Assembly: GCF_002911665.1 (NCBI RefSeq)
Contig: NZ_MTBP01000001.1
Coordinates: 1,240,001 to 1,304,000, forward strand
Length of the DNA: 64,000 nt
Direction of reading: 5' to 3'
Source of the DNA: Actinomadura rubteroloni
GTDB taxonomy: Bacteria > Actinomycetota > Actinomycetes > Streptosporangiales > Streptosporangiaceae
The notes beneath the pieces were generated by a model. The model ran no database searches. It had not been told where the DNA came from and saw only the letters and a program-made list of their open reading frames with translations. The first letter of the stretch is position 1. The number at the start of each line of letters is the position of its first letter. The translations under genes were made by a program, and so were the position numbers. Shown one piece after another: positions 1 through 7,785 of this stretch.

Positions 1-690
1 GTCCGGGACGGTCGGCTCCGGACGGGCGTAGTCGGTGAACATCATCGCCTCCGGCAGGCCCGGCGCCGTGATGTGGAGCAGGCTGCTGAAGCACGCGGCG
101 AACTTGAACAGCCCGGGATGGCGTGACGCGTAGGTGAGGGCTCCCTGTCCGCCGGACGAGATTCCCATGACGGCCCGGTTGGTCGACGCCCGGAAGTTCC
201 GCTCCAGGAGCTGAAGGACCTCCTGGGTGTGGAAGGTCTCCCAGCGCGGATTCCCGCCCCGGCCGCCGTTGTACCAGTCGGTGAAGCCCTGGGCTTTGCC
301 GCCGTCGACCAGCGCGACGAGCGCGCGGCTCCGCTTGGCCGTGGCGGGGAGGTCACTGTGGCCCGCCCATTCGGTGTAGGAACCCGGGCCGCCGCCGTAC
401 ACGTAGACGATCGGCCACGTCGCCGTGGACGTCCGGCTCCAACCGGCGGGCGTGTAAAGCCGGATCCTCGGTTTCGACGTGTCCACGAGCGGGGTGTCGA
501 TGGTGAGGTCGATGGTCTGCGCGTCCACCTGCTTGGACTCGGCGATCGAACCGCCGTCGTCGGCGGGCACGTACGCGGGTTCGGTGGGCGCGGGTTCGGT
601 GGGCGACGGGTCGGGGCTCGGGTCCGCCAGGGCGGGGGCGGCGGGCACGAGCAGGACGGTCAGGGTGAGCGACACCAGGGCACGGCGCAT
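1..690 (-). CDS. Secreted alpha/beta-hydrolase esterase (3' part off the window)
   Basis: The reading frame opens at an ATG at 690 and runs without a stop through position 1, so the C-terminus lies outside the window. A GGAG lies about six bases before the ATG. The first 22 residues form a Sec signal peptide ending Ala-Leu-Ala, followed by a Pro/Thr-rich linker. The body resembles the esterase D/mycolyltransferase-like alpha/beta hydrolases: a Tyr-Gly-Gly-Gly oxyanion-type loop and a nucleophile elbow Gly-Ile-Ser-Ser-Gly-Gly. The catalytic Asp and His are expected in the missing part. It is probably an exported esterase or acyltransferase of unknown substrate. No same-strand neighbour is visible. 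Confidence 0.8.
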   Translation of the reverse strand, partial: MRRALVSLTLTVLLVPAAPALADPSPDPSPTEPAPTEPAYVPADDGGSIAESKQVDAQTIDLTIDTPLVDTSKPRIRLYTPAGWSRTSTATWPIVYVYGGGPGSYTEWAGHSDLPATAKRSRALVALVDGGKAQGFTDWYNGGRGGNPRWETFHTQEVLQLLERNFRASTNRAVMGISSGGQGALTYASRHPGLFKFAACFSSLLHITAPGLPEAMMFTDYARPEPTVPD

Positions 691-936
691 CCGGCACTCC
701 AGCGGGGAGACGGCTCATCACGAGGTTGGCGGGGGCTGGCACACCGACGCTATCGACCGGGAAAACCGTCCCGCCACGCGTCCGGTGACAGGTCGGCGCC
801 CTCGGATGCGCGGTCGACGACGAGCCCGGAGCGCCGAACCGGTCCGCACGCCGCCGCGTCTCACCGATAAACCGATTGCGCGCGCACGCGATCGGAGGCG
901 ACTCTCTCTGCTGAGAGACGAGGAGTGTGGCGCCCC

Positions 937-1230
937 ATGAACGCCCAGGCCGAGAACCGGCTCGCTCTGCTGCTCGGCGTCCGGCTGGCCGAGCTGGACG
1001 CCCTCTGCACCGCCGCGCTGACGGCGTCCACCGCTGCCGAGGAGAACACGAGGCTCGCCGAGCTGGCCACCGCCGCCGCGCGGCTGTCGGAGTCGGCGGC
1101 GTCGGCGGCGCGGGGCCGCCGGACGCTGCCGGCGCGTCCGCCGGTCCGCCGCCGGACGCGACTGGAGCGGCGCGTCAACGGAGCCCGGCGCACCGCCGAC
1201 CGGATCATCGCCCGGTCCGCCGACGGCTGA
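937..1230 (+). CDS. Small helical hypothetical protein
   Basis: A 97-residue protein, Ala/Arg/Glu-rich and apparently all helical, with a very basic C-terminal third and no membrane segment. I do not recognise a family. ATG 937 is preferred; GAGGAG at 920-925 lies 11 bases upstream, and an in-frame GTG at 925 inside that purine run is less likely. It precedes the TatA-like gene on the same strand by 83 bases and could be co-transcribed with it. Third-position GC is high, as in real genes here. Function unknown. Confidence 0.55.
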   Translation: MNAQAENRLALLLGVRLAELDALCTAALTASTAAEENTRLAELATAAARLSESAASAARGRRTLPARPPVRRRTRLERRVNGARRTADRIIARSADG

Positions 1231-1313
1231 TTTCCGGCCCCCGGCCCTTGCCCGTCGTCCCCCGCGGAGGACGATGGGTCGGGGCCGGGGAGTGCCGGCC
1301 GGAGGGAGGAACG

Positions 1314-1574
1314 ATGATCGGGGAATTCTCACCCGCGCACTGGCTGATCGTCGGCCTGGTGGTCGTCCTGCTCGTCGGGTCCAAGAAGCTGCCGGACACC
1401 GCGCGGGCGCTCGGCCGCTCGATGCGCATCCTCAAGGCCGAGACCCGGGGGATCCGCGAGGACGACGACGTCCCGGCCGTCGACCCCACCCCCGAGGACC
1501 AGCGGGAACGCGCCGCGCGGCTGCGCGCGGAGGCGGCCCTGCTCGACGCCGCCGAGGACCCGCGCGCCTCCTGA
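1314..1574 (+). CDS. tatA: TatA/E-family twin-arginine translocase subunit
   Basis: An 86-residue protein with one N-terminal transmembrane helix (about residues 8-25), a short hinge with Gly-Ser-Lys-Lys-Leu-Pro, an amphipathic helix (about 30-45) and an acidic, hydrophilic C-tail. This is the TatA/TatE layout: such subunits oligomerise with TatBC in the plasma membrane to export folded proteins with twin-arginine signals. ATG 1314 follows a strong GGAGGGAGGA ribosome site. No tatC or tatB is nearby, so it may be an extra TatA paralogue rather than the main one. Family confident; use of the symbol tatA is by similarity. Confidence 0.8.
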   Translation: MIGEFSPAHWLIVGLVVVLLVGSKKLPDTARALGRSMRILKAETRGIREDDDVPAVDPTPEDQRERAARLRAEAALLDAAEDPRAS

Positions 1575-1603
1575 CCCGGGCGGCCGTGCGGTACCGTTGA
1601 CGC

Positions 1604-1702
1604 AGTTCGCGAAGGGGAGTAGTCCTGCGAACCGGTCGTCGACACGCTGGAACCCCGGTTCCCGGCGGCCGGGCCCGCACACGGGTGGACGAGACCTTCG
1701 AT
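1604..1702 (+). promoter_or_regulatory. Candidate yybP-ykoY (Mn2+-sensing) riboswitch
   Basis: This leader lies between the tatA-like gene and the cation exchanger that starts at 1809. It begins CGAAGG (1608-1613), which pairs perfectly with CCTTCG at 1693-1698 to close a basal helix. The closing strand is followed by the hallmark GGGGAGTAG element (1612-1620). An internal GTCGACACGCTGG resembles the conserved L3 metal-binding loop, and the 3' side carries GGGTGGACGAGACC, like the family's GAAAGACC end. Arrangement and order match the yybP-ykoY class, which binds Mn2+ and commonly controls Mn exporters and CaCA exchangers. The L3 segment differs from consensus at some bases. Assigned by eye, without a covariance search. 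Confidence 0.7.
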
Positions 1703-1808
1703 CCCTTGACGGATTTGTGCCGTCCGGGGGTCGAGGCCGTCCGGATCCCCTGTCCGCCCCCGTCCTCGCCCCCCCCATGACGGCCCTGGGAAGGCGTGAG
1801 GTGGGGAC

Positions 1809-2831
1809 GTGCTGCACTTCGTCCTGTTGATCGTGTGCGCGATCGTGATCTATCTGTCGTGCGAGTGGTTCGTCAACGCCGTCGAATGGCTGGGGCAGCG
1901 GCTCGACGTCGGGAAGATGGCGGTCGGGACGATCCTGGCCGCGTTCGGGACGGCGCTGCCCGAGTCCGTCGTGACGCTCGTCGCGGTGACCACGGGCGGG
2001 ACGACCGAGGCCAAGGACATCGGCGTCGGCGCCGCGATGGGCGGCCCCCTCGCCCTCGCGACCGTCGCCTACGCCGTCACGGGCACCGCCCTCCTCCTCC
2101 GCCGCCGCGCCCTGCGCGCCGACGCGGAGGAGAGCGACGTGCTCACGGGGCCCGGGGACGCGGCGCGGCTCGCGGGCGACCAGCGGTGGTTCCTCGCGGT
2201 GTTCGTCGTGAAGGTGACGCTCGGTCTCGTCGCGTTCGCGTTCAAGCCGTGGCTCGGCCTGCTCTTCTTCGCCACCTACGCCGTGTACTTCTGGCGTGAG
2301 ATGCGCGGCCACGGCGAGCCGGGCGGCGACGACGAGCACGGCGACCTCGAACCGCTCAGGTTCCAGCCGCGCCGGGCGGCCCCGGCGACGTGGGCCGTCG
2401 TGGCGCAGACGCTCGCGACGCTCGCCGTCATCTTCGTCGCGTCGCAGCTCTTCGTGCACCAGCTCGACGCGATCGGCCCGATGATCGGGCTGCCCGCCGC
2501 CGTGACGGCGCTGCTGCTGTCCCCGATCGCGACCGAGCTGCCCGAGATCATGAACGCGATCATCTGGGTGCGGCAGGGCAAGACCAAGCTGGCGCTGGCG
2601 AACATCTCGGGCGCGATGATGATCCAGGCGACCGTCCCGTCCGGGCTGGGCCTGCTGTTCACCCGGTGGAAGTTCGACACGGCGCTGGCGTGGTCGGGCC
2701 TGGTCACGGCCGCCGCGATCGTCTACCTGCTCGCGACGCTGCGCGCGCACCGGCTGACCCCGGCGCGGCTGGCCGTCGCGGGCCTGTTCTACGTGGTGTT
2801 CGCGGCGGGGCTCGTCCCGATCCTGTCCTGA
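1809..2831 (+). CDS. CaCA-family cation exchanger (YrbG-like), probable Mn2+/Ca2+ efflux
   Basis: A 340-residue polytopic membrane protein with the two inverted alpha-repeats of sodium/calcium exchangers. Repeat 1 (about residues 35-60) contains Gly-Thr-Ala-Leu-Pro-Glu-Ser. Repeat 2 (about 235-260) contains Pro-Ile-Ala-Thr-Glu-Leu-Pro-Glu. A charged central loop separates two sets of about five helices. Members exchange Ca2+ or other divalent cations for Na+ or H+. GTG 1809 follows GAGGTGGGG. The candidate Mn2+ riboswitch upstream suggests that manganese is a physiological substrate (inference). The last 43 bases overlap the 3' end of the opposing TetR gene. Confidence 0.85.
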   Translation: MLHFVLLIVCAIVIYLSCEWFVNAVEWLGQRLDVGKMAVGTILAAFGTALPESVVTLVAVTTGGTTEAKDIGVGAAMGGPLALATVAYAVTGTALLLRRRALRADAEESDVLTGPGDAARLAGDQRWFLAVFVVKVTLGLVAFAFKPWLGLLFFATYAVYFWREMRGHGEPGGDDEHGDLEPLRFQPRRAAPATWAVVAQTLATLAVIFVASQLFVHQLDAIGPMIGLPAAVTALLLSPIATELPEIMNAIIWVRQGKTKLALANISGAMMIQATVPSGLGLLFTRWKFDTALAWSGLVTAAAIVYLLATLRAHRLTPARLAVAGLFYVVFAAGLVPILS

Positions 2832-3436
2832 GGGTCGAGCAGCGCGTCCACGGCGAGGTCCGGCGCGGCGGTGCGCAGCAGGGCGGCGAGCGACCCGGCG
2901 AGCAGTTCCAGCAGGTCGGCGCGCGGGAGCGGACGGTCCTTCGCCCAGGCCAGCGCCGTGTCCTCGACCAGCCCGAACCAGCCGGACACGATCAGCCGCA
3001 CCCGCGCGTCGCCCGCCGCGTCCGGCCCGAGGACGGCGTGGACCTGGTCGGTGAGCGCGGCGCGCGTGTCGTCGTGGACGCGCACGACGTGCTCCGCGCC
3101 GCCCGCCGCGCCCCGGATCAGCGCGAGGTACGGCTCGCGGCGCCGTTCCACGAACGCGAGGAACGCGTCCAGCGACTGGCGGAGCTGGCGCGCGGGCGGA
3201 AGGTCGGGGTCGGGCGCGGTCTGGCGGACGAGCCGCCGCGCCGCGCTCTCCAGGACGGCCACGTAGAAGGCGTCCTTGGTCGGGAAGTAGTGGAACAGCA
3301 GCCCGCGCGAGATGCCGGCGGCGGCGGCGACGTCGTCCAGCGACAGCTCGTGGATGGGCCGCTCGACCAGCATCGTCAGGCCGATCCCGACGAGCTGGCG
3401 GCGGCGTTCCTCGGCGGTCAGCCGACGTCGTGTCAC
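2789..3436 (-). CDS. TetR-family transcriptional repressor
   Basis: A 215-residue protein with a TetR N-terminal helix-turn-helix (about residues 10-57), including the signature Gly-Leu-Leu-Phe-His-Tyr-Phe-Pro-Thr-Lys, and an all-helical ligand-binding C-terminal domain. It starts with GTG at 3436. It is divergent from the acyl-CoA dehydrogenase at 3484, and the 47-bp gap holds a perfect 15-bp palindrome. The simplest reading is that it represses itself and the dehydrogenase and responds to an acyl-CoA-type ligand (inference). It overlaps the exchanger gene tail-to-tail by 43 bases. Confidence 0.88.
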   Translation of the reverse strand: MTRRRLTAEERRRQLVGIGLTMLVERPIHELSLDDVAAAAGISRGLLFHYFPTKDAFYVAVLESAARRLVRQTAPDPDLPPARQLRQSLDAFLAFVERRREPYLALIRGAAGGAEHVVRVHDDTRAALTDQVHAVLGPDAAGDARVRLIVSGWFGLVEDTALAWAKDRPLPRADLLELLAGSLAALLRTAAPDLAVDALLDPQDRIGTSPAANTT

Positions 3437-3453
3437 GCGTCCAGGCTATCGTG

Positions 3454-3468
3454 TTGAGCATTGCTCAA
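3454..3468. promoter_or_regulatory. Palindromic operator TTGAGCA-T-TGCTCAA
   Basis: Perfect 7-1-7 inverted repeat centred on 3461. It lies between the divergent TetR gene (start 3436) and acyl-CoA dehydrogenase gene (start 3484) and abuts the AAGGAGG ribosome site of the latter. Position, symmetry and length fit an operator for the adjacent TetR protein; a bound dimer would block both promoters. Confidence 0.7.
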
Positions 3469-3483
3469 TAAGGAGGACCCGGC

Positions 3484-4704
3484 ATGGACTTCACCCCGTC
3501 GGACAAGGCCCGCGACTACACCGAGCGCGTCCGCGCCTTCATCGCCGAGCGCATCGCGCCCGTCGAGGAGGACTACCTGCGCGAACTCCTCGCGCTCCCG
3601 GAACACGAGCGGTGGCGCGTCCTGCCGGTCATCGACGAGCTGAAGGCGGCGGCGCGGGCGGCGGGCCTGTGGAACCTCTTCCTCCCGGACGAGCGGGAGG
3701 GCGCGGGCCTGACCGTCAGCGAGTACGCGCCCGTCGCCGAGCTGATGGGACGGTCCTTCATCGCCGCCGAGGTCTTCAACTGCAACGCCCCCGACACCGG
3801 GAACATGGAGGTGCTGCACCACTACGGGTCCCCGGAGCAGAAGGAGCGCTGGCTGCGTCCGCTGCTGGACGGCGAGATCCGCTCCGCGTTCTGCATGACC
3901 GAGCCGGACGTCGCGTCGTCCGACCCGACGAACGTCGAGGCGACCGCCGTCCTGGACGGCGACGAGGTCGTCGTCAACGGCCGCAAGTGGTTCAGCACCG
4001 GCGCCGGCCACCCGCGCTGCGAGGTCCTGCTGTTCATGGGGCTCACCGACAAGGACGCGCACCGCCATCAACAGCACTCGATCGTGGCCGTCCCGCGCCG
4101 CGCGGACGGCGTCACGGTGGAGCGCATGCTGCCCGTCATGGGCCGCTACGACGAGCCGTCCGGGCACGGCGTCGTGCGGTTCGAGGACGTCAGGCTGCCC
4201 GCGTCCGCGCTGGTCGGCGCGCCGGGCCAGGGCTTCGAGATCGGGCAGAACCGGCTCGGTCCGGGCCGCGTCCACCACTGCATGCGGCTGATCGGGCTCG
4301 CCGAGGCCGCGCTGGAGGCCGCGTGCCGCCGGGGCGCCGAGCGCGTCGCGTTCCGCAAGCCCCTGGTCAACCTCGGCGGCAACCGCGAGCGCATCGCCGA
4401 CGCGCGCATCGCCATCGACCAGGCGCGGCTGCTCGTCCTCTACACCGCCTGGCTGCTGGACACCCAGGGCATCCTCGGAGCGCTGTCGCAGGTGTCGCAG
4501 ATCAAGGTCGCCGTCCCGCTGATGGCGCAGCGGGTCGTGGACATGGCGATGCAGATGCACGGCGGCGCGGGCCTGTCCGACGACTACCCGCTCGCCGCCG
4601 CGTGGACGGTCGCGCGGGCGCTCCGGCTCGCCGACGGCCCCGACGAGGTCCACCGGGGCGTCGTCGCGCGCCTCGAACTGGGCAAGTACGGCGTGGCGCG
4701 CTGA
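3484..4704 (+). CDS. Acyl-CoA dehydrogenase (ACAD10/11-like)
   Basis: A 406-residue flavoenzyme with the full acyl-CoA dehydrogenase fold: N-terminal helical domain (1-130), middle beta domain with Met-Thr-Glu-Pro-Asp-Val-Ala-Ser-Ser-Asp (FAD/substrate loop, about 139-148), and C-terminal helical domain. The latter has the motif Met-His-Gly-Gly-Ala-Gly and the late Ala-Asp-Gly-Pro-Asp-Glu-Val-His. These motifs match the ACAD10/11 subgroup. It introduces the alpha-beta double bond in an acyl-CoA during beta-oxidation, passing electrons to ETF; chain length cannot be judged. Excellent AAGGAGG site before ATG 3484. Probably controlled by the divergent TetR through the palindrome at 3454-3468. 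Confidence 0.92.
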   Translation: MDFTPSDKARDYTERVRAFIAERIAPVEEDYLRELLALPEHERWRVLPVIDELKAAARAAGLWNLFLPDEREGAGLTVSEYAPVAELMGRSFIAAEVFNCNAPDTGNMEVLHHYGSPEQKERWLRPLLDGEIRSAFCMTEPDVASSDPTNVEATAVLDGDEVVVNGRKWFSTGAGHPRCEVLLFMGLTDKDAHRHQQHSIVAVPRRADGVTVERMLPVMGRYDEPSGHGVVRFEDVRLPASALVGAPGQGFEIGQNRLGPGRVHHCMRLIGLAEAALEAACRRGAERVAFRKPLVNLGGNRERIADARIAIDQARLLVLYTAWLLDTQGILGALSQVSQIKVAVPLMAQRVVDMAMQMHGGAGLSDDYPLAAAWTVARALRLADGPDEVHRGVVARLELGKYGVAR

Positions 4705-4733
4705 CGGCAGTCCCGGCGGCGCGCCACACCGGC

Positions 4734-5402
4734 TCAGGAGCCGAGGAACGTGGCGATGCTCGTCAGCACGGACGTGTCCTTGAGGAAGCCCATGTGCGTC
4801 TGGTTCGGGATCTCGTTGTTGGTCGCGCCGTCGAGCGCGGTGCTCTTGTACGGGTTGATGACGCCGTCGGACGGCGAGTACCACGTGGCGTACTTCGTCA
4901 CGCCGGGCGTCTCGTCACCGGTCGTGAGCTGCTTGATGAACGCCGACCCCGGGGTCATCTGCCGGCACGTCGTGAAGAACGAGCACCAGGTCGCCGCCGT
5001 CGTGCCGTGGTTGGCGCCCGCGATCGACGCGAGGTGGTCCACGTTCGGGTTCCCGTTCAGCACCTTCAGGTACCAGAGGCTGACGAGGCCGCCCATCGAG
5101 TGGTTGACGATGTCGACCTTGGACGCGCCGGTCTTGGACTTCACGTCCGCGATGTACTTCGCGAGCCCCTGGGCGTTGGTCTTGTTGTCACCGTAGGAGT
5201 TGTACTCGTAGGTGAAGAGCCGGTCGCTCTGGTAGCCGGCCTGCTCGAACACGGTCTTGGCCGTCTTCCAGTTGGCCGCGCTGCCGGAGAAGCCGTGGAC
5301 GAAGACGACCGGGTCGCGCTCCGCGGCCTGCGCCGCCGGGATCTGGCCGACCAGACCGGCAGCCGCCGCGAGCGCGGCGAGCCCGCCGATGATCCGACGC
5401 AT
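4734..5402 (-). CDS. Secreted lipase (LipA/EstA-like alpha/beta hydrolase)
   Basis: A 222-residue exported lipase with a Sec signal peptide of about 26 residues. The oxyanion region is Phe-Val-His-Gly-Phe (34-38). The nucleophile is Ser102 in Asn-His-Ser-Met-Gly-Gly; the first Gly of the usual Gly-x-Ser-x-Gly is Asn. The acid is Asp179 (Ser-Pro-Ser-Asp-Gly) and the base His203 (Gln-Thr-His-Met-Gly). Cys140 and Cys146 could form a disulphide. Length and motif order fit the small lid-less bacterial lipases of the Bacillus LipA type. It acts on esters outside the cell. Convergent with the acyl-CoA dehydrogenase, 29 bases apart. Confidence 0.88.
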   Translation of the reverse strand: MRRIIGGLAALAAAAGLVGQIPAAQAAERDPVVFVHGFSGSAANWKTAKTVFEQAGYQSDRLFTYEYNSYGDNKTNAQGLAKYIADVKSKTGASKVDIVNHSMGGLVSLWYLKVLNGNPNVDHLASIAGANHGTTAATWCSFFTTCRQMTPGSAFIKQLTTGDETPGVTKYATWYSPSDGVINPYKSTALDGATNNEIPNQTHMGFLKDTSVLTSIATFLGS

Positions 5403-5621
5403 GAGACCTCCAGGGGGTGGGGGAGGCGGCCCGAGCGCCGCCGGACGCCGACCGTACGGAGCGGCGCCCGCGGGGAACTACTCAACGCCGGACAAGACCC
5501 TGCCGAGTCGGGCTCACACGGTGTACTAGCTGTCCACCCGGTCGCCCGGCCGGATATGCTCACGGCCTGACTGACGGGCGCCCGCCCCCTGGGCGGGATC
5601 GGACGGCGCTCGGGAGGGCCG

Positions 5622-6821
5622 ATGACCTCGACGCACATCGAACTCCAGGTCACGGGCAAGGATCTCGCGGACCGGTGTACGGTCATGCGCCGCTACGTGC
5701 CCGAGATCGCCACCGAGGCCGTCGCCGAGATCATGCGGCAGGTGCCCGAGTACGCCTACTTCCACGACCCCCGCGCCGTCGAGGTCATGGAGCAGGCCAA
5801 CGCCTGGACGATCGACCACTTCCTCGCGCTGATGGCGACGCCGTCCCTGCCGTCCACCGACATCCTGAAGTTCTGGCGCGACCTCGGCTTCGGCGAGGCG
5901 TGCGAGGGACGCAGCCTCATCCCGCTCCAGACCAGCCTGCGGGTCGGCGCGGGCGTCGCGTTCCGGCGGCTGACCGAGGAGGCCGACGGGCTCGGCATGG
6001 ACACCTCGGCGACGACGATGGCGCAGATGACCGACGCCCTGTTCATCTACCACAACCACCTGATCGCCGCCGCCGCCGAAGGGCACGCCGCGGCGTCGGA
6101 GGACGCCGGCAACCGCTTCGAGATCAGCCGCCGCCGGCTCGTGGACCTGCTCGTCTCGGAGAAGCCCGCGCCCGGCAGGATCGCCGAGCTGGCGCAGGAG
6201 ATCCGCTGGCCCCTCCCGAAGTCGGTCGGCGCGGTCGCGTTCGCCCAGCCGCCCAAGGACCGTGGGCCGCTGTCGCCGGACGTCCTCACCGCCTTCCACG
6301 CGCCCGAGCCGTTCCTCATCGTCGTCGACCCCGAGGGACCCGGGCGCCGGGCCGTCGTGGAGACCATGCTGAAGGGCGAGACGAGCGTCGTCGGCCCCGC
6401 CGTGGCGCCCGCCGAGGCCGCCAAGTCGCTGCGCTGGGCGCGGCAGGCGCTGTCGCTCGTCCAGAGCGGCGTCCTGCCGGCGGAGGGGACGGTCTTCGCC
6501 ACCGACCACCTGCCGATCCTCATGCTCATGCAGGACCCCGACCTCGCGTCCCGCGCGATCGAACGGCGTCTCGCGCCGCTGCTGCGGGTCCGGCCGTCCG
6601 GACGGGTCGCGCTCGCCGAGACGCTCATCGCCTGCTTCCAGAGCCGGTTCAACGCGACCGAGGCGGCGCAGCGGCTGCACGTCCACCCGCAGACCGTCCG
6701 GTACCGCGTCCGCAACCTCCAGGCGCTGTTCGGCGAGACCCTGGACGACCCGTCACAGCATCTCGAACTGCACATGCTGCTGCATCTGTGGCTCGCCACC
6801 GCCCGCGAGAACGCGTCCTGA
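5622..6821 (+). CDS. PucR/CdaR-family transcriptional regulator
   Basis: A 399-residue regulator. The N-terminal half is a helical sensory region. Residues about 190-310 resemble the GGDEF-like CdaR middle domain. The C-terminus (about 330-385) is a PucR-type helix-turn-helix: Phe-Asn-Ala-Thr-Glu-Ala-Ala-Gln-Arg-Leu followed by His-Pro-Gln-Thr-Val-Arg-Tyr-Arg. Family members usually activate catabolic or export genes. ATG 5622 follows GGGAGGG. It stands alone, transcribed away from the lipase and ending 16 bases before the first 21-bp palindrome. Target unknown. Confidence 0.85.
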   Translation: MTSTHIELQVTGKDLADRCTVMRRYVPEIATEAVAEIMRQVPEYAYFHDPRAVEVMEQANAWTIDHFLALMATPSLPSTDILKFWRDLGFGEACEGRSLIPLQTSLRVGAGVAFRRLTEEADGLGMDTSATTMAQMTDALFIYHNHLIAAAAEGHAAASEDAGNRFEISRRRLVDLLVSEKPAPGRIAELAQEIRWPLPKSVGAVAFAQPPKDRGPLSPDVLTAFHAPEPFLIVVDPEGPGRRAVVETMLKGETSVVGPAVAPAEAAKSLRWARQALSLVQSGVLPAEGTVFATDHLPILMLMQDPDLASRAIERRLAPLLRVRPSGRVALAETLIACFQSRFNATEAAQRLHVHPQTVRYRVRNLQALFGETLDDPSQHLELHMLLHLWLATARENAS

Positions 6822-6836
6822 CCGGGTCCGTCAGGG

Positions 6837-6857
6837 CTACTACAGCGTTTGTAGTAG
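6837..6857. promoter_or_regulatory. 21-bp palindrome, copy 1 (CTACTACA-N5-TGTAGTAG)
   Basis: Perfect 8-5-8 inverted repeat lying between the 3' ends of the PucR-type gene and the LmbE gene. The same half-sites and spacing recur at 10846-10866; only the five spacer bases differ. TACTACA/TGTAGTA half-sites resemble those of BlaI/MecI-type repressors, although the classical spacer is shorter. There is no T-run, and the stem is A/T-rich, so a terminator is unlikely. Confidence 0.55.
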
Positions 6858-6913
6858 ATTGCCGTGATCAAGGTGGGATGTGAGGCACGGTGATGGACGC
6901 GAGGACGAGCTGT

Positions 6914-7735
6914 TCAGCGCTCGCGGAGGCCGGCGAAGACGTCGTCCAGCAGCGGACGGGCGGGCGTCCGGCCCCGCTCGGTGAACCACTCGTGGCCGAG
7001 CGCCGCGCGGAACACCGGCATCGGGAGTTTCAGCAGGACGGCGAGCGTCCGCACGCCCGCGTCCGATCCGGCCTGCGTCGCGTGCGCGGCCATCGCGGCG
7101 CGCTTGTGGGCGGCGAAGCGGCGGACGTCCACGCGGTGCGTCAGGTGCTCGGGCGCCGTGTAGGCCGTCGCGAACCGCTCCGGGCCGAAGTCGGCGGGGA
7201 TCCCGGGCAGCCGGGAGACCAGCCGCAGCGCACGCCGCAGCAGCCGCCGGTCCACGGTCGCCTCCAGGACGACGGGCGTCCCCGCCAGCTCGGCCGCCCG
7301 GATGCCCACGTGGTGCACCCGCACATGATCGGGGTGGCCGTAGCCGCCCGCTTCGTCGTACACGGTCAGGACGTCGGCGTCCTCTTCGCGCAAGATGTCG
7401 GCGAGCCGTTCGGCGGCCTTGTCCACGTCGGCGTCGGCGAACGCGTCGGGGTGCCCGGACGGGTCGTCCGCCATGCCCGAGTCCGCGTAGCCGAGCCACT
7501 CCACCCGCGCGCAGCCGAGCGCGGCGGCCGACCGGCGCAGCTCGCCGAGCCGCCGGTCGCCGAGCGCGCCGTCGGCCCGGTCGGCGGACGCCGCGAGGCC
7601 CGCCTCCCCGACGGTCGCGACCACCAGCACCACCCGGTGCCCCTCGGCGGCGGCCCGCGCCAGCGTTCCGGCGGTGAGCAGCGCCTCGTCGTCGGGATGG
7701 GCGTGGAACGACACGAGCGTGTACGGCATCCCCAC
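6914..7735 (-). CDS. LmbE/PIG-L family N-acetylglucosaminyl deacetylase
   Basis: A 273-residue zinc deacetylase with the PIG-L motif His-Pro-Asp-Asp (about 13-16) and a second metal motif Gly-His-Pro-Asp-His (about 133-137). The family includes MshB, Mca and GlcNAc-phosphatidylinositol deacetylases, which remove acetyl from N-acetylglucosamine conjugates. Either GTG 7735 or ATG 7729 could start it; neither has a strong ribosome site. It is divergent from a GT4 glycosyltransferase 50 bases away, so the substrate may be a glycolipid or glycoside made by this cluster. It is not obviously MshB itself. Confidence 0.85.
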   Translation of the reverse strand: MGMPYTLVSFHAHPDDEALLTAGTLARAAAEGHRVVLVVATVGEAGLAASADRADGALGDRRLGELRRSAAALGCARVEWLGYADSGMADDPSGHPDAFADADVDKAAERLADILREEDADVLTVYDEAGGYGHPDHVRVHHVGIRAAELAGTPVVLEATVDRRLLRRALRLVSRLPGIPADFGPERFATAYTAPEHLTHRVDVRRFAAHKRAAMAAHATQAGSDAGVRTLAVLLKLPMPVFRAALGHEWFTERGRTPARPLLDDVFAGLRER

Positions 7736-7785
7736 AGTCTGCCCGCGCCGGACGGACGGGTCGATCCGCCCCGGAGCGCACGCCC

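Noticed and set aside
6837-6857. Palindrome copy 1 as a bidirectional terminator between converging genes
   Set aside because: A/T-rich 8-bp stem without T-run, and the same sequence occurs in a promoter position at 10846; operator preferred.
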